Shown here: positions 50,800 to 63,564 of the stretch, piece after piece
Position numbering within the stretch: the stretch's first letter is position 1
Layout of the letters: every line of letters begins with the position of its first letter
From: Silurus meridionalis
Lineage: Eukaryota > Chordata > Actinopteri > Siluriformes > Siluridae
Assembly (NCBI RefSeq): GCF_014805685.1
Contig: NC_060893.1
Location: 10,126,773-10,190,772 of the forward strand
Length of the DNA stretch: 64,000 bases
Direction of reading: 5' to 3'
Notes under the pieces: generated by a model
The model's input: only the letters and a program-made list of their open reading frames with translations
Told to the model about the DNA's origin: nothing
Database searches by the model: none
Made by a program: the position numbers and the translations under genes

Positions 50800-52900
50800 C
50801 GAGTACTATATAATGATGAAGTTCAAATGTTGCATACGGTTCACTTGTGTGGTTTACGTGGCCAGCAAGTCAAATGCAATCACATACAGTACAGAGTACT
50901 GTAGGGCCAACCTCCATTTCTGCTAGTCTCCGCCCATAATGACTAATATTACAGCGGAAGTTCAGAAATGTCTTTTGATTTGAAGTTAACAAAACATTTT
51001 TTTTTATTTGTCATTTTCATTTAATTTGGACATACATGCATATACACTACCTGGCCAATATAGGTTAACATATAGTAAAGGGTCCATGATGGGAACATCA
51101 TTGAGTAATTTCAGGTTTCAGCTTGAAACAAATCCTAACAATATTTAGCTTCTCATTTTTTAAAACAACTATGTGGGAAAGACACAGTCCATGGTCATGG
51201 AGGAGATGTTTCTTGATGTAAAGATGTTAGGAAAAATATGTTATGTGTTAAGGGTAAAATGTATGCATCAAGCACAGAAAGCAATTTAGGAAATTGGAGG
51301 ATCGTGCTGAGCTGTCACTTTTGTAAAAGAAATCTGGTTGAAATTATAATTTTTTTAACGATTGTTATCAGAGAGCTTGATATAACTCATGGCTATGTAT
51401 ACTAGCAGAAAAAAATATTTCCACACACACAATGTGATGAGAACTTAAGACTAAATCCTTGTGTGGCCAAAAAGGAAAGGCACGTATTATTCAGGCTAAT
51501 TTCGAAATAGTATTATGATCTCGGTTGCTTTATTTGGTCAGGCCTATGCAAAGCAAAGAAGCAATAAAATAAATAATAAGGTTATTATATCCATTTTTTT
51601 TCCCCTGACCAAGCAAGCATATTCCAGGATGACAGTGCCATGACCTGGCATAACTGCTATGATCTGGCTGGAAATTATTTTCAGTTATTAAATGGCCACC
51701 ACAAAGTCTGACAACCTTTTAACCATTGTTAAGAATCAGTTCCATTACCCATCAGGTAATTCAGTTGCAATAAAGTCATATATTTACATGCATCTATCCT
51801 TCACCTATGCCTACTTATATACTTACATTTGTTTTATTATTATTTAGTATGATTCTTCCCATGGCTGTAAAAAATAAAAGTAATTTTTGGCAAGAAAATC
51901 TAAGACTAAGAGAATGATAAGAGTATTATCATTGCATGCATGTCCCACCATTCAATGAAGTGTCCGGGCAGACAGACAAAATTTACTGCTTTTATTAAAG
52001 TCTACAAGCACATGATTGCTAGAATGTGAATATGGATATTTTAAAAGGCTGAATAAAGAACTGACGATTCATAGATAATAGCATTAATTTTGTATTTGAG
52101 TTAGATGTCTGATAACTACAGAGAAGAAATGGAGGAAAAACTCGAGTATTACCTGGCCAAATACTAGGATTTCCTGTCTATTAAGTGCTGCCATAGACAG
52201 TTTTGCATAGCTTGGTTTCTTTCAAAAGCTGTGTATTCATAACAAAAAATTCTGATGTGTAAGGAGTGGATTGATAGCATGGTAGCTTGCTAGAGGTTTG
52301 GATAGAATATGAAGCTAGGTTCCCAAACAAAGACTCACCATTAGGATATTTTGTCAGGCAGACCTGTGTTTATGCAGTGATGCTGTTATCCACAGTAACA
52401 GATGGTTGCTTGGTTGGAAGTGCTTTTCAGTGAGTGCCACTTGCCACAGTGCACACACACCACACTCTATGTATCAGGGTTGACAGAGCATAGGGAAACC
52501 TGGAAATACACTACTAGCCATGAAATGTTCACAGCCCACACATTGCTTACCCTGAAAACAAGGCCATCCACTTCAACCAAAAGCAAATGCAAAACATGAA
52601 ACAATACTGACACTGCTGCTAAACGGAGAAAAGACAGTGACCATCTCTTTCTGAACCAGTAGCCCAGAATGTTTGCTCTGTGGAACCCTCTATGTAGTTT
52701 TTATAAGGGTTTAAATATCAGAGAGGCTCCATATGAAACCTTTTTTAAAAGCTGTCCAGACTATCCATAAGGGAATTAATGTAAAATGGAATCTAACTTA
52801 TTTAATTACTTAAATAATTAGTCAGATCATTAGTTAAATTACACCTTTTTCAGACCAAGATCTGAAGAAAACATAAAATCTGGTTAATTCTGTGTAAACA
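50800..52900. other. Intergenic, upstream of BAAT/ACOT-like copy 3
   Basis: Presumably holds the 5' UTR exon and promoter of copy 3. A segment at 52355-52440 resembles 22640-22720, so an unnamed dispersed repeat is present. No coding sequence recognised. Confidence 0.5.
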
Positions 52901-52911
52901 TAATCTGTTTA

Positions 52912-53212
52912 GTGCGTGGGTACATACTGTATGAGTATATACTGTACATACTGTACATACTGTGTACATACTGTATATGTGTGTATGCACACATACTGTA
53001 TGATATACAAGGATTACATACCACGAAAGCATGTACTATGGTCAAATCTGTTGATTGTATGTGTACATTCTGCATATGAATATTTACATACTGTACACAC
53101 AATATGTACATACTGTATATGAGATGCCAAAATAAAAAAAATAAATAAAAAAGCATATACTCTGGTTAAATCTATTGATTGTGTGTGTACATACTGTATA
53201 TGAGCAGCATAG
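52912..53212. repeat. Degenerate minisatellite of TACATACTGTA units
   Basis: Repeated TACATACTGTATATG-like units, with a larger repeated segment around 'gttaaatctattgattgtgtgtgtacatactgtatatgag' (53035-53065 and 53163-53205). Confidence 0.75.
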
Positions 53213-54096
53213 GTTTGGATGTGCTGATTTGAGATGCAGCAAAGACTGTGGTGTCTCTTAAGTTGGAATGTGCATAGACTTACGAGCAATTATTAAATAA
53301 GAAAAAGCAATTAATGTGTCCTATATTTATGGCCCGTATTGTCACATTCTTGGTGTCAGATTATGTGTCAGTGCCTCAGTTTGATAGTTTAAAAAGTTGA
53401 ATGTTTGTAGGATTTATAGGAAATTATTATTGTAACCAGCAGATTCATTTATTAGATTTAGGAACTGATCCAAACAATGTCAAAGTCACAGCAAGGTCAA
53501 ATGTCTGAAATAGTTGTTCTTCCATAAGAACTATACAGTGTATATAGTTTTGTTGCTTTTTGATGACATTATACAACTTCCTCTTTTATACAGTATATAA
53601 TGCAGATCCTTGATTGTATGGACAATATGGGGAGTTTTATATGGTCTGATGTTAATATGAGCCGGTTTAGTGCACTACATAGATATTATCTTATTGCAAG
53701 CAAGATCTACTTGTTTAATATTCTCTCATAAGTTTATATATTTGCTTTATTTATCTGACAGATGTTTTAATCATAGACAATGCATACATTTGGGTGTCTT
53801 TGGGTGTCTGGGATGTTTCAATACATTTGTTGTTGTTTTTATATTTAAATCACTGCATGGGATTTCTATTACTTATGTAGGTCTGAGATAAACCATTACT
53901 AGTGAGAAAAAAAGAAAAGGACATAATAAAAAAGATTGTGTATAAAGGAAATTGTTTTTCCAATTATGACCATATTAGAAATGATAAAGTGGCAAAGGCA
54001 CCTGGCTACATGGAGGATAAGCAAACCCCTTTTTCAGCTCATTTTTTTCAAAATCTGTGGTGAGAAAAAAAACTGCAGGATGTATTATTTTCACAG

Positions 54097-54097
<1 letters not shown>

Positions 54098-54155
<58 letters not shown>
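54098..54155. repeat. (CA)n microsatellite
   Basis: Pure CA tract. Confidence 0.95.
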
Positions 54156-54159
<4 letters not shown>

Positions 54160-54284
54160 TTTTATAATTGTTTTAATACCTTTGTATCTGTAGTTTCTTC
54201 TTATTCTGTATTTAATATTATTTTTGCAGAACTGACACCACTGGTTGATTTTCAGACGTTGTTTTGGCATAGTGGTGCAGAAAG

Positions 54285-55142
54285 TAGGTGGTGTTTTTTA
54301 CTTGTCACATGTATTTTACAACATGGTGAAATTATTTCTTTGCATATCCCAGCTATGAAAAGCTGGGGTCAGAGTGCCGGGTCAGCCATGATACAGCACC
54401 TTTTGAGCACAGAGCAGGGCTGGGCGATATGGCCTAAAAAATGAGTTGAAATTTGAAATAATAATATAATAGACAGGGAGACAGGAATAAGAATTATTTA
54501 AAAGATTGAGCAAACCTCAAAAAAAATTTATGAGTGTTTGATTGTGGTGATTCAAAAGCTCTGATTGTTCTGTTTCTTAACGGAAACGCCGTTCTGAAGC
54601 GTCTTTACAGGTATTTTGACCGCTCCCACCACCCATACCGGAAGTGTACGATTAGACGCGCAACACTAAACAAAGTGCGGCTGCTTAACCGTGTATTTTC
54701 AGGATGCGGCTGCTTAAGCGCAGTCTTGTGCTGCCGCTGTCTTGTTCACTTTGTAGGGCACTACATCTCTCCCACTCGACAGCATGCCTCTGTTTGAGGT
54801 GCTGCAGTAAATTGATGCTACTGCTACCTTTGCTTGCTCGCTGCCATGTTGTTTGTGTATCTATGGCAAACGCGCGGGGGGGAGTTCGTTCGAAACTATG
54901 GGAGCCCAGAGGGGAGCGTCGGCGGACATTAAAGAGAAAACCGATTTTTATTAAAACATATCGATGTAAACTACACATTCGAGTTAATCGATAAAATCGA
55001 TTTATCGCCCAGCCCTAGCACAGAGGGTTAAGGGACTTGCTCAAGTGCCCAAAGGTGGCAGCTTGGCGATACTTGGGCTTAAACCCCAACCTTCTGATCA
55101 ATGACCCGGAGCATTAACCACTGAACTTTCACCACGCCCATG
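54285..55142 (-). repeat. tRNA-derived SINE split by a hAT element
   Basis: The 5' part (55142 down to 55018) has an A-box-like 'agttcagtggttaatg' and a B-box-like GGTTTAAGCCC. The 3' part (54414 down to about 54285) reads 'ctgtatcatggctgacccggcactctgacccc...'. The two join cleanly once the 54415-55017 insertion and one target copy are ignored. Confidence 0.8.
54415..55017. mobile_element. hAT-like non-autonomous element nested in a SINE
   Basis: 603 bp with ends CAGGGCTGGGCGATA and TATCGCCCAGCCCTA, flanked by GCACAGAG at 54407-54414 and 55018-55025. The minus strand contains a BED-finger-like remnant (NLLQHLKQRH at about 54790-54820). It splits a tRNA-type SINE. Confidence 0.88.
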
Positions 55143-55823
55143 AGTAGTGTTGCTACATCATAGCAATCCTGTTTAATCCTAACCTTGTGCTACTTCGTTA
55201 CTGTCTAAGTGTGTTTCCTGTTTCCACACACCTTCCAATAACATGCTGGTAGTGGAATTATCTACTCTAAATTGCCCCTAGGTATAAATGAGTGTGAATG
55301 AGTGTGGATGGTGTCCCATGGCGATGGCTGTTTTTCTTGCCTTGTTGAGGTAGCCCAGGTCCATCATAGACATGATCAAAATAATGCAGTTACTGAACAT
55401 GAATTAATATTTTGAGACTTAATAATCAGTTTCGCTTTTCATTTGTTTTTATTAAGGATATGCAACTCAGGGTACAAATGGAGGTTTATAAAAGTGAAAC
55501 AACATGTGCTGTTTATTATCGCTTTATCCTTTAGAAGCTTGCCCTAAGTTTATCTAGTTTATTCATGTGTGATGTGAATGATGAATGGAATGATGCAGAT
55601 TTTTAGGAGACCTGTATTGTTCAGGAATTTAAATATTGCACTGTCAAAAAAAAAAAAAAAAAAGATTACATCATAAATGCAAAATAAAGTCAATTTTTAT
55701 TAGCCTCAATTCAATGTGCAGTTATTTATGATTTGCTATGTAGTGTGAATACTTGTGTTTAAGCACGCATGGGGCAGTTTATTTAGTATTTGTATGAGAA
55801 TGTAGAGAAAGTTTCAGATGGCT

Positions 55824-57326
55824 TTAGATGCAATGTTCAGATGCAGCTCGTTGCCTGGCAGGACTGCGGGGCAGTGTAGTTTGTGTGCTCTTATCGGAAA
55901 CAGTTTGAGTGCTGCAGCTCCGCACTACTTTTTTCTTCAAGCCTGGACTCAAGTGAAAGTTGTGGACTGATTTGGGTGTCGAGGCCTCTAACCTAGGCTG
56001 CAGAGGAGAGGATAAAAATACAGAGTCACTCGAAGAAAATTTAGAGGATCTCCTGCAGCCAGTTTCTTCATCAAAATCATCATCATCGCAGCATAGAGCA
56101 TGATGCTCAACACTGTCACATGGATGCATTTTCTCCCTACACCCAAAGAGCCAAGAAGCATTTGACCATGTGGGTCCGTTTAGGGCAGGTAAGTCTCCAC
56201 AACTTCGTCTGTACAGGGCTGGTACCTTTATTGTAGCAGAGTCACAGAGAAAGTTGTGTGATAAGTGGTTTAGGCCATTGTTATCAGAATAAGCCTCAAC
56301 TTTGAAAATGATTCCCAGTCCTCTTTCACTGCTGGTTGTGCTCCAAGTCTGTTTATCATCCTCTGTTTCCTCTTCAGTGTCCAGATCAATGTGTGCTGTT
56401 AGCTTGTCAATTTGAGCCACTACCTGTACAAATAAAGGGACATTACACTTTATTATTATTTTTTATTTTTATTTTAATTATTGCAAAGACTCATTACTAG
56501 TTTTAAGAGTTTAATATGCAGTATACCATGCTCCCTGAATGCCTTCCTAAATTCAGTTATCTGATGCTGATCACCATATTTAAAGATAAAATATATGGTG
56601 TTTTATTTCAAATATTCACATTGTTACTTTAGCTTGGTCATATATTAGGTGCGTTAATCCCACAATAAACATTAATTTGATAAATCACAATGTAAATGTC
56701 ATATAAACAACCTAGTGATGAAGTGTAAAATCATGGCAATTGCTCCAGCAGGCAAGTGAGATTATTGATTTAAGGCCTGGAAAATCCAATTTAAGCAGAA
56801 ATAACAGTGACAATGACAAGAACCTACGGGTGCAAACTGCCACCTGCTCTGCATTTGTGTCTCAAGCACCACATTGTGCAGACTGGGATGATGGAAAAAC
56901 TAACAGCTAAAAATACTACATTCTATTAATGTAAGTAATAATAATGTAAGTATTAAAGAGTTATACATAGACCAATAAAATGAGATGTACATGAAAACAC
57001 AGATTAAAACGAAATGAACAACAGGGTTCTACTGACTCACCTTTATCCGAAAATTTTGTAAAAGTACTCTTTCAGCACGACATCGTTCCTATATCTAGAG
57101 CTGCATCTAAAAGATTTTTTTATGTTGTTTTTTCCCTTTAATTTGTTAAAGGGGTGTGTGTGTGTGTGTGTGTGTTTACCTCTCTAAGGTCTCTAGCCAC
57201 ATCCTTCAGCTCATTGAGGACTTCCTCCAGCTGTTCCATTACCATCCTTATGTGACTACGGATGCACTTTCTCCGATCCGAACTCTCTGTTAATGCCAGA
57301 GATCCTAAAAGCGCACTGTGAAACAT
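55824..57326 (-). CDS. insyn1: Inhibitory synaptic factor 1 (two coding exons)
   Basis: Coding exon 1 is 57180-57326 (49 aa) and exon 2 is 55824-56423 (199 aa), joined in phase 0 to give ..DLREVVAQIDKLT. Hallmarks of INSYN1 (formerly C15orf59) are the N-terminal coiled-coil-like segment (MVMEQLEEVLNELKDVARDLRE), the central HALCCDDDD motif and the C-terminal STQTVSDKSTQT motif. The human protein is a postsynaptic partner of gephyrin and dystrophin complexes at inhibitory synapses. At 248 aa this is shorter than human (293 aa), mainly in the low-complexity centre. An in-frame TGA lies upstream and the first ATG is 57326, so that start was chosen. A (GT)n run abuts the exon 1 donor. AATAAA on the minus strand at 55778-55783 could serve polyadenylation. 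Confidence 0.9.
56424..57179 (-). other. insyn1 intron
   Basis: Begins with donor GTAAAC beside (GT)n at 57156-57174 and ends with TTTGTACAG before exon 2. No other feature seen. Confidence 0.7.
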
Positions 57327-57599
57327 CCTTTCCAGTGATACACCAGTAGCCAAAAAGGCAGAGGATCTTGGGCTTCATATCTGGAGCTGCCTAAAGGCGT
57401 GAGTGTTTTTCCATTGAAAGTTATGCTGTCACCTTGACTGTCGAACAACCCCCAAAGCTTTGTATGCCTGTGAAAAGATTTTAATATTTTTGGTTCATCT
57501 AAGAATATTCACCAGTTTTAAAGACATAAAAACAAAGAGACTGTATAATATAACGAAAAGAAATTTTAAATTATGAGATATTTTAGTTATGATATTTTT

Positions 57600-57600
<1 letters not shown>

Positions 57601-57652
<52 letters not shown>
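57601..57652. repeat. (AT)n microsatellite
   Basis: Pure AT upstream of insyn1 coding exon 1. Confidence 0.95.
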
Positions 57653-57656
<4 letters not shown>

Positions 57657-57659
57657 AAC

Positions 57660-58216
57660 TTGTTATATATTATTTGTACTTACAGACTTGTACCCATTAT
57701 ATTTTCCATGTCGAGTAATCCGTTGTGCAATCGAAATAGTCTATATCCAGCTATGCCTCTTCAAGGTGAAATGAAATGAAATGAAATCCAAGACAGAAAG
57801 CCTTTGAGAGGTTGAGCTTGTCCAAAATGACCCCCAAGAGGAAATACAGTAAGACTCTCTGCAAAAACACCACAGCTTCTCTGAGGAAAGCATCACCCCT
57901 GAGAGACTGAGAGAGAAAATAAAAGAGCTGGCCCATTCATTTCCAAACATGCTGCACTTGCATTAAACACCAAATCAGTACCCATCCTCGGCAGTTTTAT
58001 CATAGCCGCAGTGGTATGAATTTGGTATTCAATAGCTTTGAAGCTCTCGAAATCAAAGCATGGGTGTTTGGAAGTGTCCATTAGAGACTGCTATAAGGTT
58101 GCGTGCTGCTCTGCTGCATCTGCCTTGTGTACTGCACCTCTCATTTCCATCAGCTTGAGCTCAAACAGTTTGAAGCAGGCTTTAGTTCATTGCTTCGATC
58201 CCCCCTACCTTTTCCT

Positions 58217-58262
<46 letters not shown>

Positions 58263-61200
58263 TCCCTCATGTTCTCTCTTACGCAGCCCTAAACATTTAG
58301 TTTCTCTCTTTTCCACACATGCTGTTTCTCTCATAAAGGTATTATCTTTTATATAGTCACTCCCATACACAAATTATATTTCTTTTTTTTTTTCAACTCA
58401 GCGTATATCATTTCCTCAACTCTTCAGACACACAACACACATCTATCCGCTTCAATCTTTTAAAGAGCTTGCCACCTCAGCTGTACAAGAAAATTAATTC
58501 AATTCAGTATTGCAGTGCATGAGATGAATGCACTGTTGCAGCAGTAGTAGCTGGGTAGATTATTCTATTAAATATATTAATGAATAACATGGAAACAGGA
58601 AACAACTCCTGCTCCAGTTCCCAGTGCTGCTGTAATTATATAGGATGTGGTCCCTCCTCAAAAGATTATGAAGCATACACTTATGAATGAAATGACTGAC
58701 AGAAGGTCTTGGCAAGTCTATAAAATACAATCTCCTGTACTGAGTTATTTTTAGTACATACCCCAGGCATGCATTACTCAATGGACTCCATACTTTGTGA
58801 AATTAATCGAGCCATTTAATAACAGCAGGATACATCGAAATAAATAGATATCAATATCTGTACCGAAAGTACTAGAGTTTATGTTCAAGATATGATGCCA
58901 TGGGAAGTTGTTCATGTCTATAAATGCTATTTCCACTCATGGGTAATGACAGGATGACAAATGAACTGTGCCACTGTCTCTTACTTTTCGAAAAACATTG
59001 GAGAACACAGTACATTAGTGTTTTTTTAAAGTTATGTTTCATATGCTCTAATAAAACTGATTTCATTTGTGAAAGACTCCATTCTTATGAAAGCTGAATT
59101 CTAAATGCTTAGGCCATTTTTTTGCATATCCCAGCTCATTAGGACTGAAGAAAACTGTGTTCAGAATTATAGAAGTTAGACATAATGATACTGTTCTGAA
59201 AGTCAAAGGCTCCTAGCAGTCACACACAATTTTCTGAACTCACCCTTTGTGTGGAAAAGAGGAAATGAATGAGTGTTCTAAGATGATATTGCCTCCTGCT
59301 TTAAATTAATATTTTTCAGTGTGAAGAAAATTGGTATTATACCTTGATGACTATAGAGATGATAGAGGAAGGCACATCACAGCATGTACATATAATTTTT
59401 AGATCAAAAAGTAATTTAGGAGTGCATTTTTGATTGTGTGTGGTCCTTCACACTTATCAAGCACAGATAGAACCTTCAGTGGAAAAAATCTAGGAACAAA
59501 TTGTGTAAATGTATTATTTTTATACTAAAGGTCTTTCTGCCCTCTGCTGGAAAAACGTGTGATAGTATGACTGCGAAATGATAATTCTGTCTGACACAAA
59601 ATGCTAGCCATTATGAAGACACAACATATACTAAAACTAATAAAATTTTTCTTTTCATTTCCACCCACCTTTAAAAATATGCTTCATTTTGCTCCTTTTG
59701 ATAATTTTTCATTAATTCATTACTAATCGATCATTTATATCAGAAAGGAATGTTTATTATACCAACGTAAAGCACAAAAAACCAAAGGAAAGAAAGAAAA
59801 ATAGAAAAAAAAAAACGTTAATGTGGACTTTATATGTAGCTCTTTCCCTGAAGTCAACAATACATTCCATGTTGGGGTGGACAGCAGTAACATCAACATC
59901 AACATCAACACACAAATAACATCTATCTACACATGGCACTAGGTTTGATAAGATTCACAGATTTACCAAGCACCACATGACACACTATACATAGACAACT
60001 ACCTTTTTAGTTCAATTAACCAATTGCCACTCATTCACTTACACCATAAACAAGGTTTTATCTACTTTTATTACTACATATGCATTTAGATTGCAGTAGG
60101 TGTTGGCAATAGATACCCGGCTTCGCTGCTGCTGGTGCATCTGACATAAAACGTGATTTTTAATATAATTTTATCATATTACTTTGTACACTTTTAGATA
60201 TATCTAGTTAAACTCTAGGAAAACTAAAATACCAAATGGAAACTTTAATGGAAAGTCAGCAGTTTTAGTGCAGTAGAAAGTTAAGAATGAAATTCATCCT
60301 GGGAAGTTTATGTTTCATGCTGATCCAGCACTAGTTTCATGAGCACTCAAGAAAACTGGCAACTTCTACGAACTCTATGCCTAAAGCCCTAAACATGATA
60401 GACCCTGTTGGTGAAAAGGCTATGATACACTGAACATCATACCCTCTCACACTTGCTAAACAATAATATTTAAAAACAAAAGTGAAATTAAAGAACTGCA
60501 AACGTACACACTAATGTACACATGATACATAAGCGCATGGACTATTTCACAGTTCTTGGGATGAGATGCTTTTTTACAAGCATTGTTTGAGATATTTTGA
60601 TTACATATTTCATAAACTGTACATGTATAGTGTAATCTACTTACTTATTCATTTTCATATATCGGTTTTTAATTTAAGCATACTTAAGAGTATATAAGGT
60701 CTGTTTATTTCTGTAGCTTAAAATCTAACCACATACCACTAACTCATTCAGACTATTGAGAAAGTCAAGTGTTAAACGTGTAACAATAGTCTGTCCTGTA
60801 TTAATTACACAAATGACATGTATTGAAATACAACAGCCTAATCACTTTACAAGGATTCAAGGATTTACATATACTCAAAAACCATATAATATGAGAATTT
60901 TTCACATGTACGAGTCACTGAGTCACAGCAAATATTTACACAAAATAAATCATTATGTAAAATCCATATTTGTATTAGGATGTAACAAAATGGTAAAAGT
61001 TGCTAATGGATTCATACGGGTAATAATTTTCATGTAATTGAAACAGAAACTAGTGTGCTTTAGCTGCAAGTACTTATCTCCAGCGTTTCTTTGATAAATA
61101 TCTCAAAAACGAAAAGTTAATAAGACTTTATGACTTTACATAAAAGGACAGAAAGATTCGCTCCCAAATTTGGAATTAATTATTACATAATAAAGCTGAA

Positions 61201-62700
61201 TTAGAACAATATTTCAATGATGGCAACATTAAATCAGATTAGGCCAGAAAAGATTAAAATCAGTATTTCATGGGTTAGTGATTGTTTAAGTAGGCACTGA
61301 AGTCCAGCTTATGTAAAGGTTTTAGTATACACTTCAGTTCTTCTAAGACTGCATGTTTCTAAATATTGCAAAAGTTACCAGTCAAAGGAAACTATTTTAA
61401 TCCTATTTGAGGTACAAATATTAATACAGCCCAACTGTAGAATTCAATCAAATAAAAATACAATTAAACCATACCCTAAACAATTACAAAATCAATCAAT
61501 CATTCAATCAATTAATCAAAAGTAGTCATATAAGTGTATGGCTATTTGTGTCCTAGCAGACAAACTAGAGTGAGGTAATTCAAAACCAAGACAAATTGTT
61601 AAGACTTAGTGAAAGGCAAATGATGATGCTCTATAAATACGGAGAAACTGTGTTATTTAAAAGGTATTTCACACAAATCATTGTAACTGGTTTACAATTA
61701 TTACTCCTAGTGTTAGCCTTTAGCTGATTTAATGTCAAATAACCATATAGAAATACAAAGATAAAGACAGGTCATCAAGGGCTCCAACACTACTTAAACA
61801 CAATGGAATGTTTCCTTACTTAAGTTGTACTTTTGGCAGGGGGATAAAATACAGCCATTCGAAGTGCCTTGATACCACAAAGATGTAATTTATTACTGGT
61901 TGGTTTTAAAGTAGCATCTCAATTCATGTCCAGGAAGCCCATTGACCCTCTCACAAGCTTTTCCTGCTATTAAACACTTAACCTGCATGTATGATGATTA
62001 ACTTCTGAGCTGAATCAGGTGTGTTAAGAGGAAGGAAATTTTATCTGCAGCGCCGCAGGCCTCTGGAGTAAGAGGTGAGAAACTCTAATCTTGAACAACA
62101 AAAACAATACTACACACTACCATATAGACAACTGAGGCAATTTTTAAATGCCTCATTGTATAGTTAAAAATTTAATTGGTCAGTTATTTGCTCTGATTCT
62201 TTTTGTTAACCACCTTTCTAAAACCCCTGTAAGGCCAGGTTTATACTTGCTTTTAACTATGCACATGTGTATGGAAGATAGCATCCACCTATATCCTGCA
62301 CTTTGTTTGTTGAGGTGCATGTTTGTGTGCATGTGGTACAGTATTAGTTGATGCAGGTGAGTGTTCAGTGCCCAAACTAAATAGTGTAGGCAGTATAGTG
62401 CAATTTGGTATAATGTCTGCCATAGACTAAACAAACTAGAGATGTTTGTCAAATGACACACTTGGGTAATATTCTAGACAGTTTTTGTGCATTAAAACAA
62501 ATCAATTCCCCTTCTACATGGGAAATGTCTGTTTTGCATTATAACATGAAAACCTGATGGACATGGATATTTGTGGCACTGACAAGCCACTTTACATGAT
62601 GTGGATGTTGTTTGTTCACTTACACTGTAGCTGAACACACAAGCATAGTCACATGTCAAGTATAAAACAGGCCTTACACTCCTAACAGTTTCCTACTTGA
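57660..62700. other. Intergenic between scamp5 and insyn1
   Basis: AT-rich, mostly unique sequence with simple repeats. The part below 62707 must hold the scamp5 3' UTR. At 61990-62090 'gagctgaatcaggtgtgttaag' is a motif often seen in fish dispersed repeats. No gene recognised. Confidence 0.5.
58220..58260. repeat. (CT)n microsatellite
   Basis: Pure CT tract, about 0.9 kb upstream of the insyn1 start on the minus strand. Confidence 0.95.
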
Positions 62701-62706
62701 TGCATA

Positions 62707-63564
62707 TTACATGGGGTCGTTATAGTTGTAAGTGGGCGGGGCTGAGTACTGTTGGCCCTCCATTGCCCCCTGGGCTGCCCCCATAGCTGCCTGTTGGGCT
62801 GCTTGTTGTACGTGGGGGTTTTTCCAAGCACCTGTTGTCCATTCCTCCTGGGCCTTGCTCATACTACCTCCACTACCACGGTAGAGGTTATGGACCTGCA
62901 AACAAAAAGGTATGAAAGCAGTAATTTTTTAAGTTATCTTGCAGTTCCTATTCAGTAAATGATATTGTTTCATTTGATACCATCTTGTAATAAACATCAT
63001 TACAAATACATTGACTCATTTGGCTTTTACACAAAGAACCTTATGAATAATGCAGTATAATCAGCAGTTGATGATTATGTGCCCAAAAGCTAAGTTACAC
63101 TCACAATCATCTCATCATTTGCCCAAACCATGTATCACTAAGTGTGAGTATTACAAATAAGAAAGTGATGGAAAAAGCAATTGTTTGCAATATCAGAAAG
63201 AAAATGATGTACCTTGGTGAGGGCAATGAAAGACAACACAGCAACAGCTGTGAACATAATAGTGGGAATCAGCATGACCACAGCAGAGCCGATATTAGTG
63301 CTGAAGAATGTGATGGTGGCCAGCCACCCACTGTAATGAAAAGATACATGAACAACATTGGAAACATTTGCTTGCTACATCAAACAACAACAAATATCTA
63401 AAACTAATACAAAACAAAAAAAAATGTAACTTTTCTGCAAACTCCATATCCAAAGCCCTTACCAGACTCCCCAGCCCGGGATGCCCACTGCTTGGATAAT
63501 ACTGATCACAACCTGAGCCATGAATACGAAGAAAAATGCCATGAAGTTGAAAGAGCTGTCAGTC
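62707..63564 (-). CDS. scamp5: Secretory carrier-associated membrane protein 5, last three exons (partial)
   Basis: Three exons are visible: 63463-63564, 63213-63330 and 62707-62895 (with stop). They join in frame as [12 protein letters not shown].., [15 protein letters not shown], a hydrophobic stretch with [12 protein letters not shown], then [11 protein letters not shown] and a C-terminal tail with [19 protein letters not shown]. This is the end of the four-helix membrane core and the cytosolic C-terminus of SCAMP5, a neuronal and secretory vesicle membrane protein that acts in exocytosis and endocytosis. The tail is closer to SCAMP5 than to SCAMP1-4. The rest of the gene lies beyond the right end of the window. 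In human, SCAMP5 and INSYN1 are both on 15q24. Confidence 0.93.

Noticed and set aside
57327..57353. Longer insyn1 N-terminus beginning at 57353
   Set aside because: The first codon there is TTG, and an in-frame TGA lies just upstream; the first ATG is at 57326.
60756..61037. 93-codon plus-strand frame
   Set aside because: No family resemblance, in AT-rich intergenic DNA; expected by chance.
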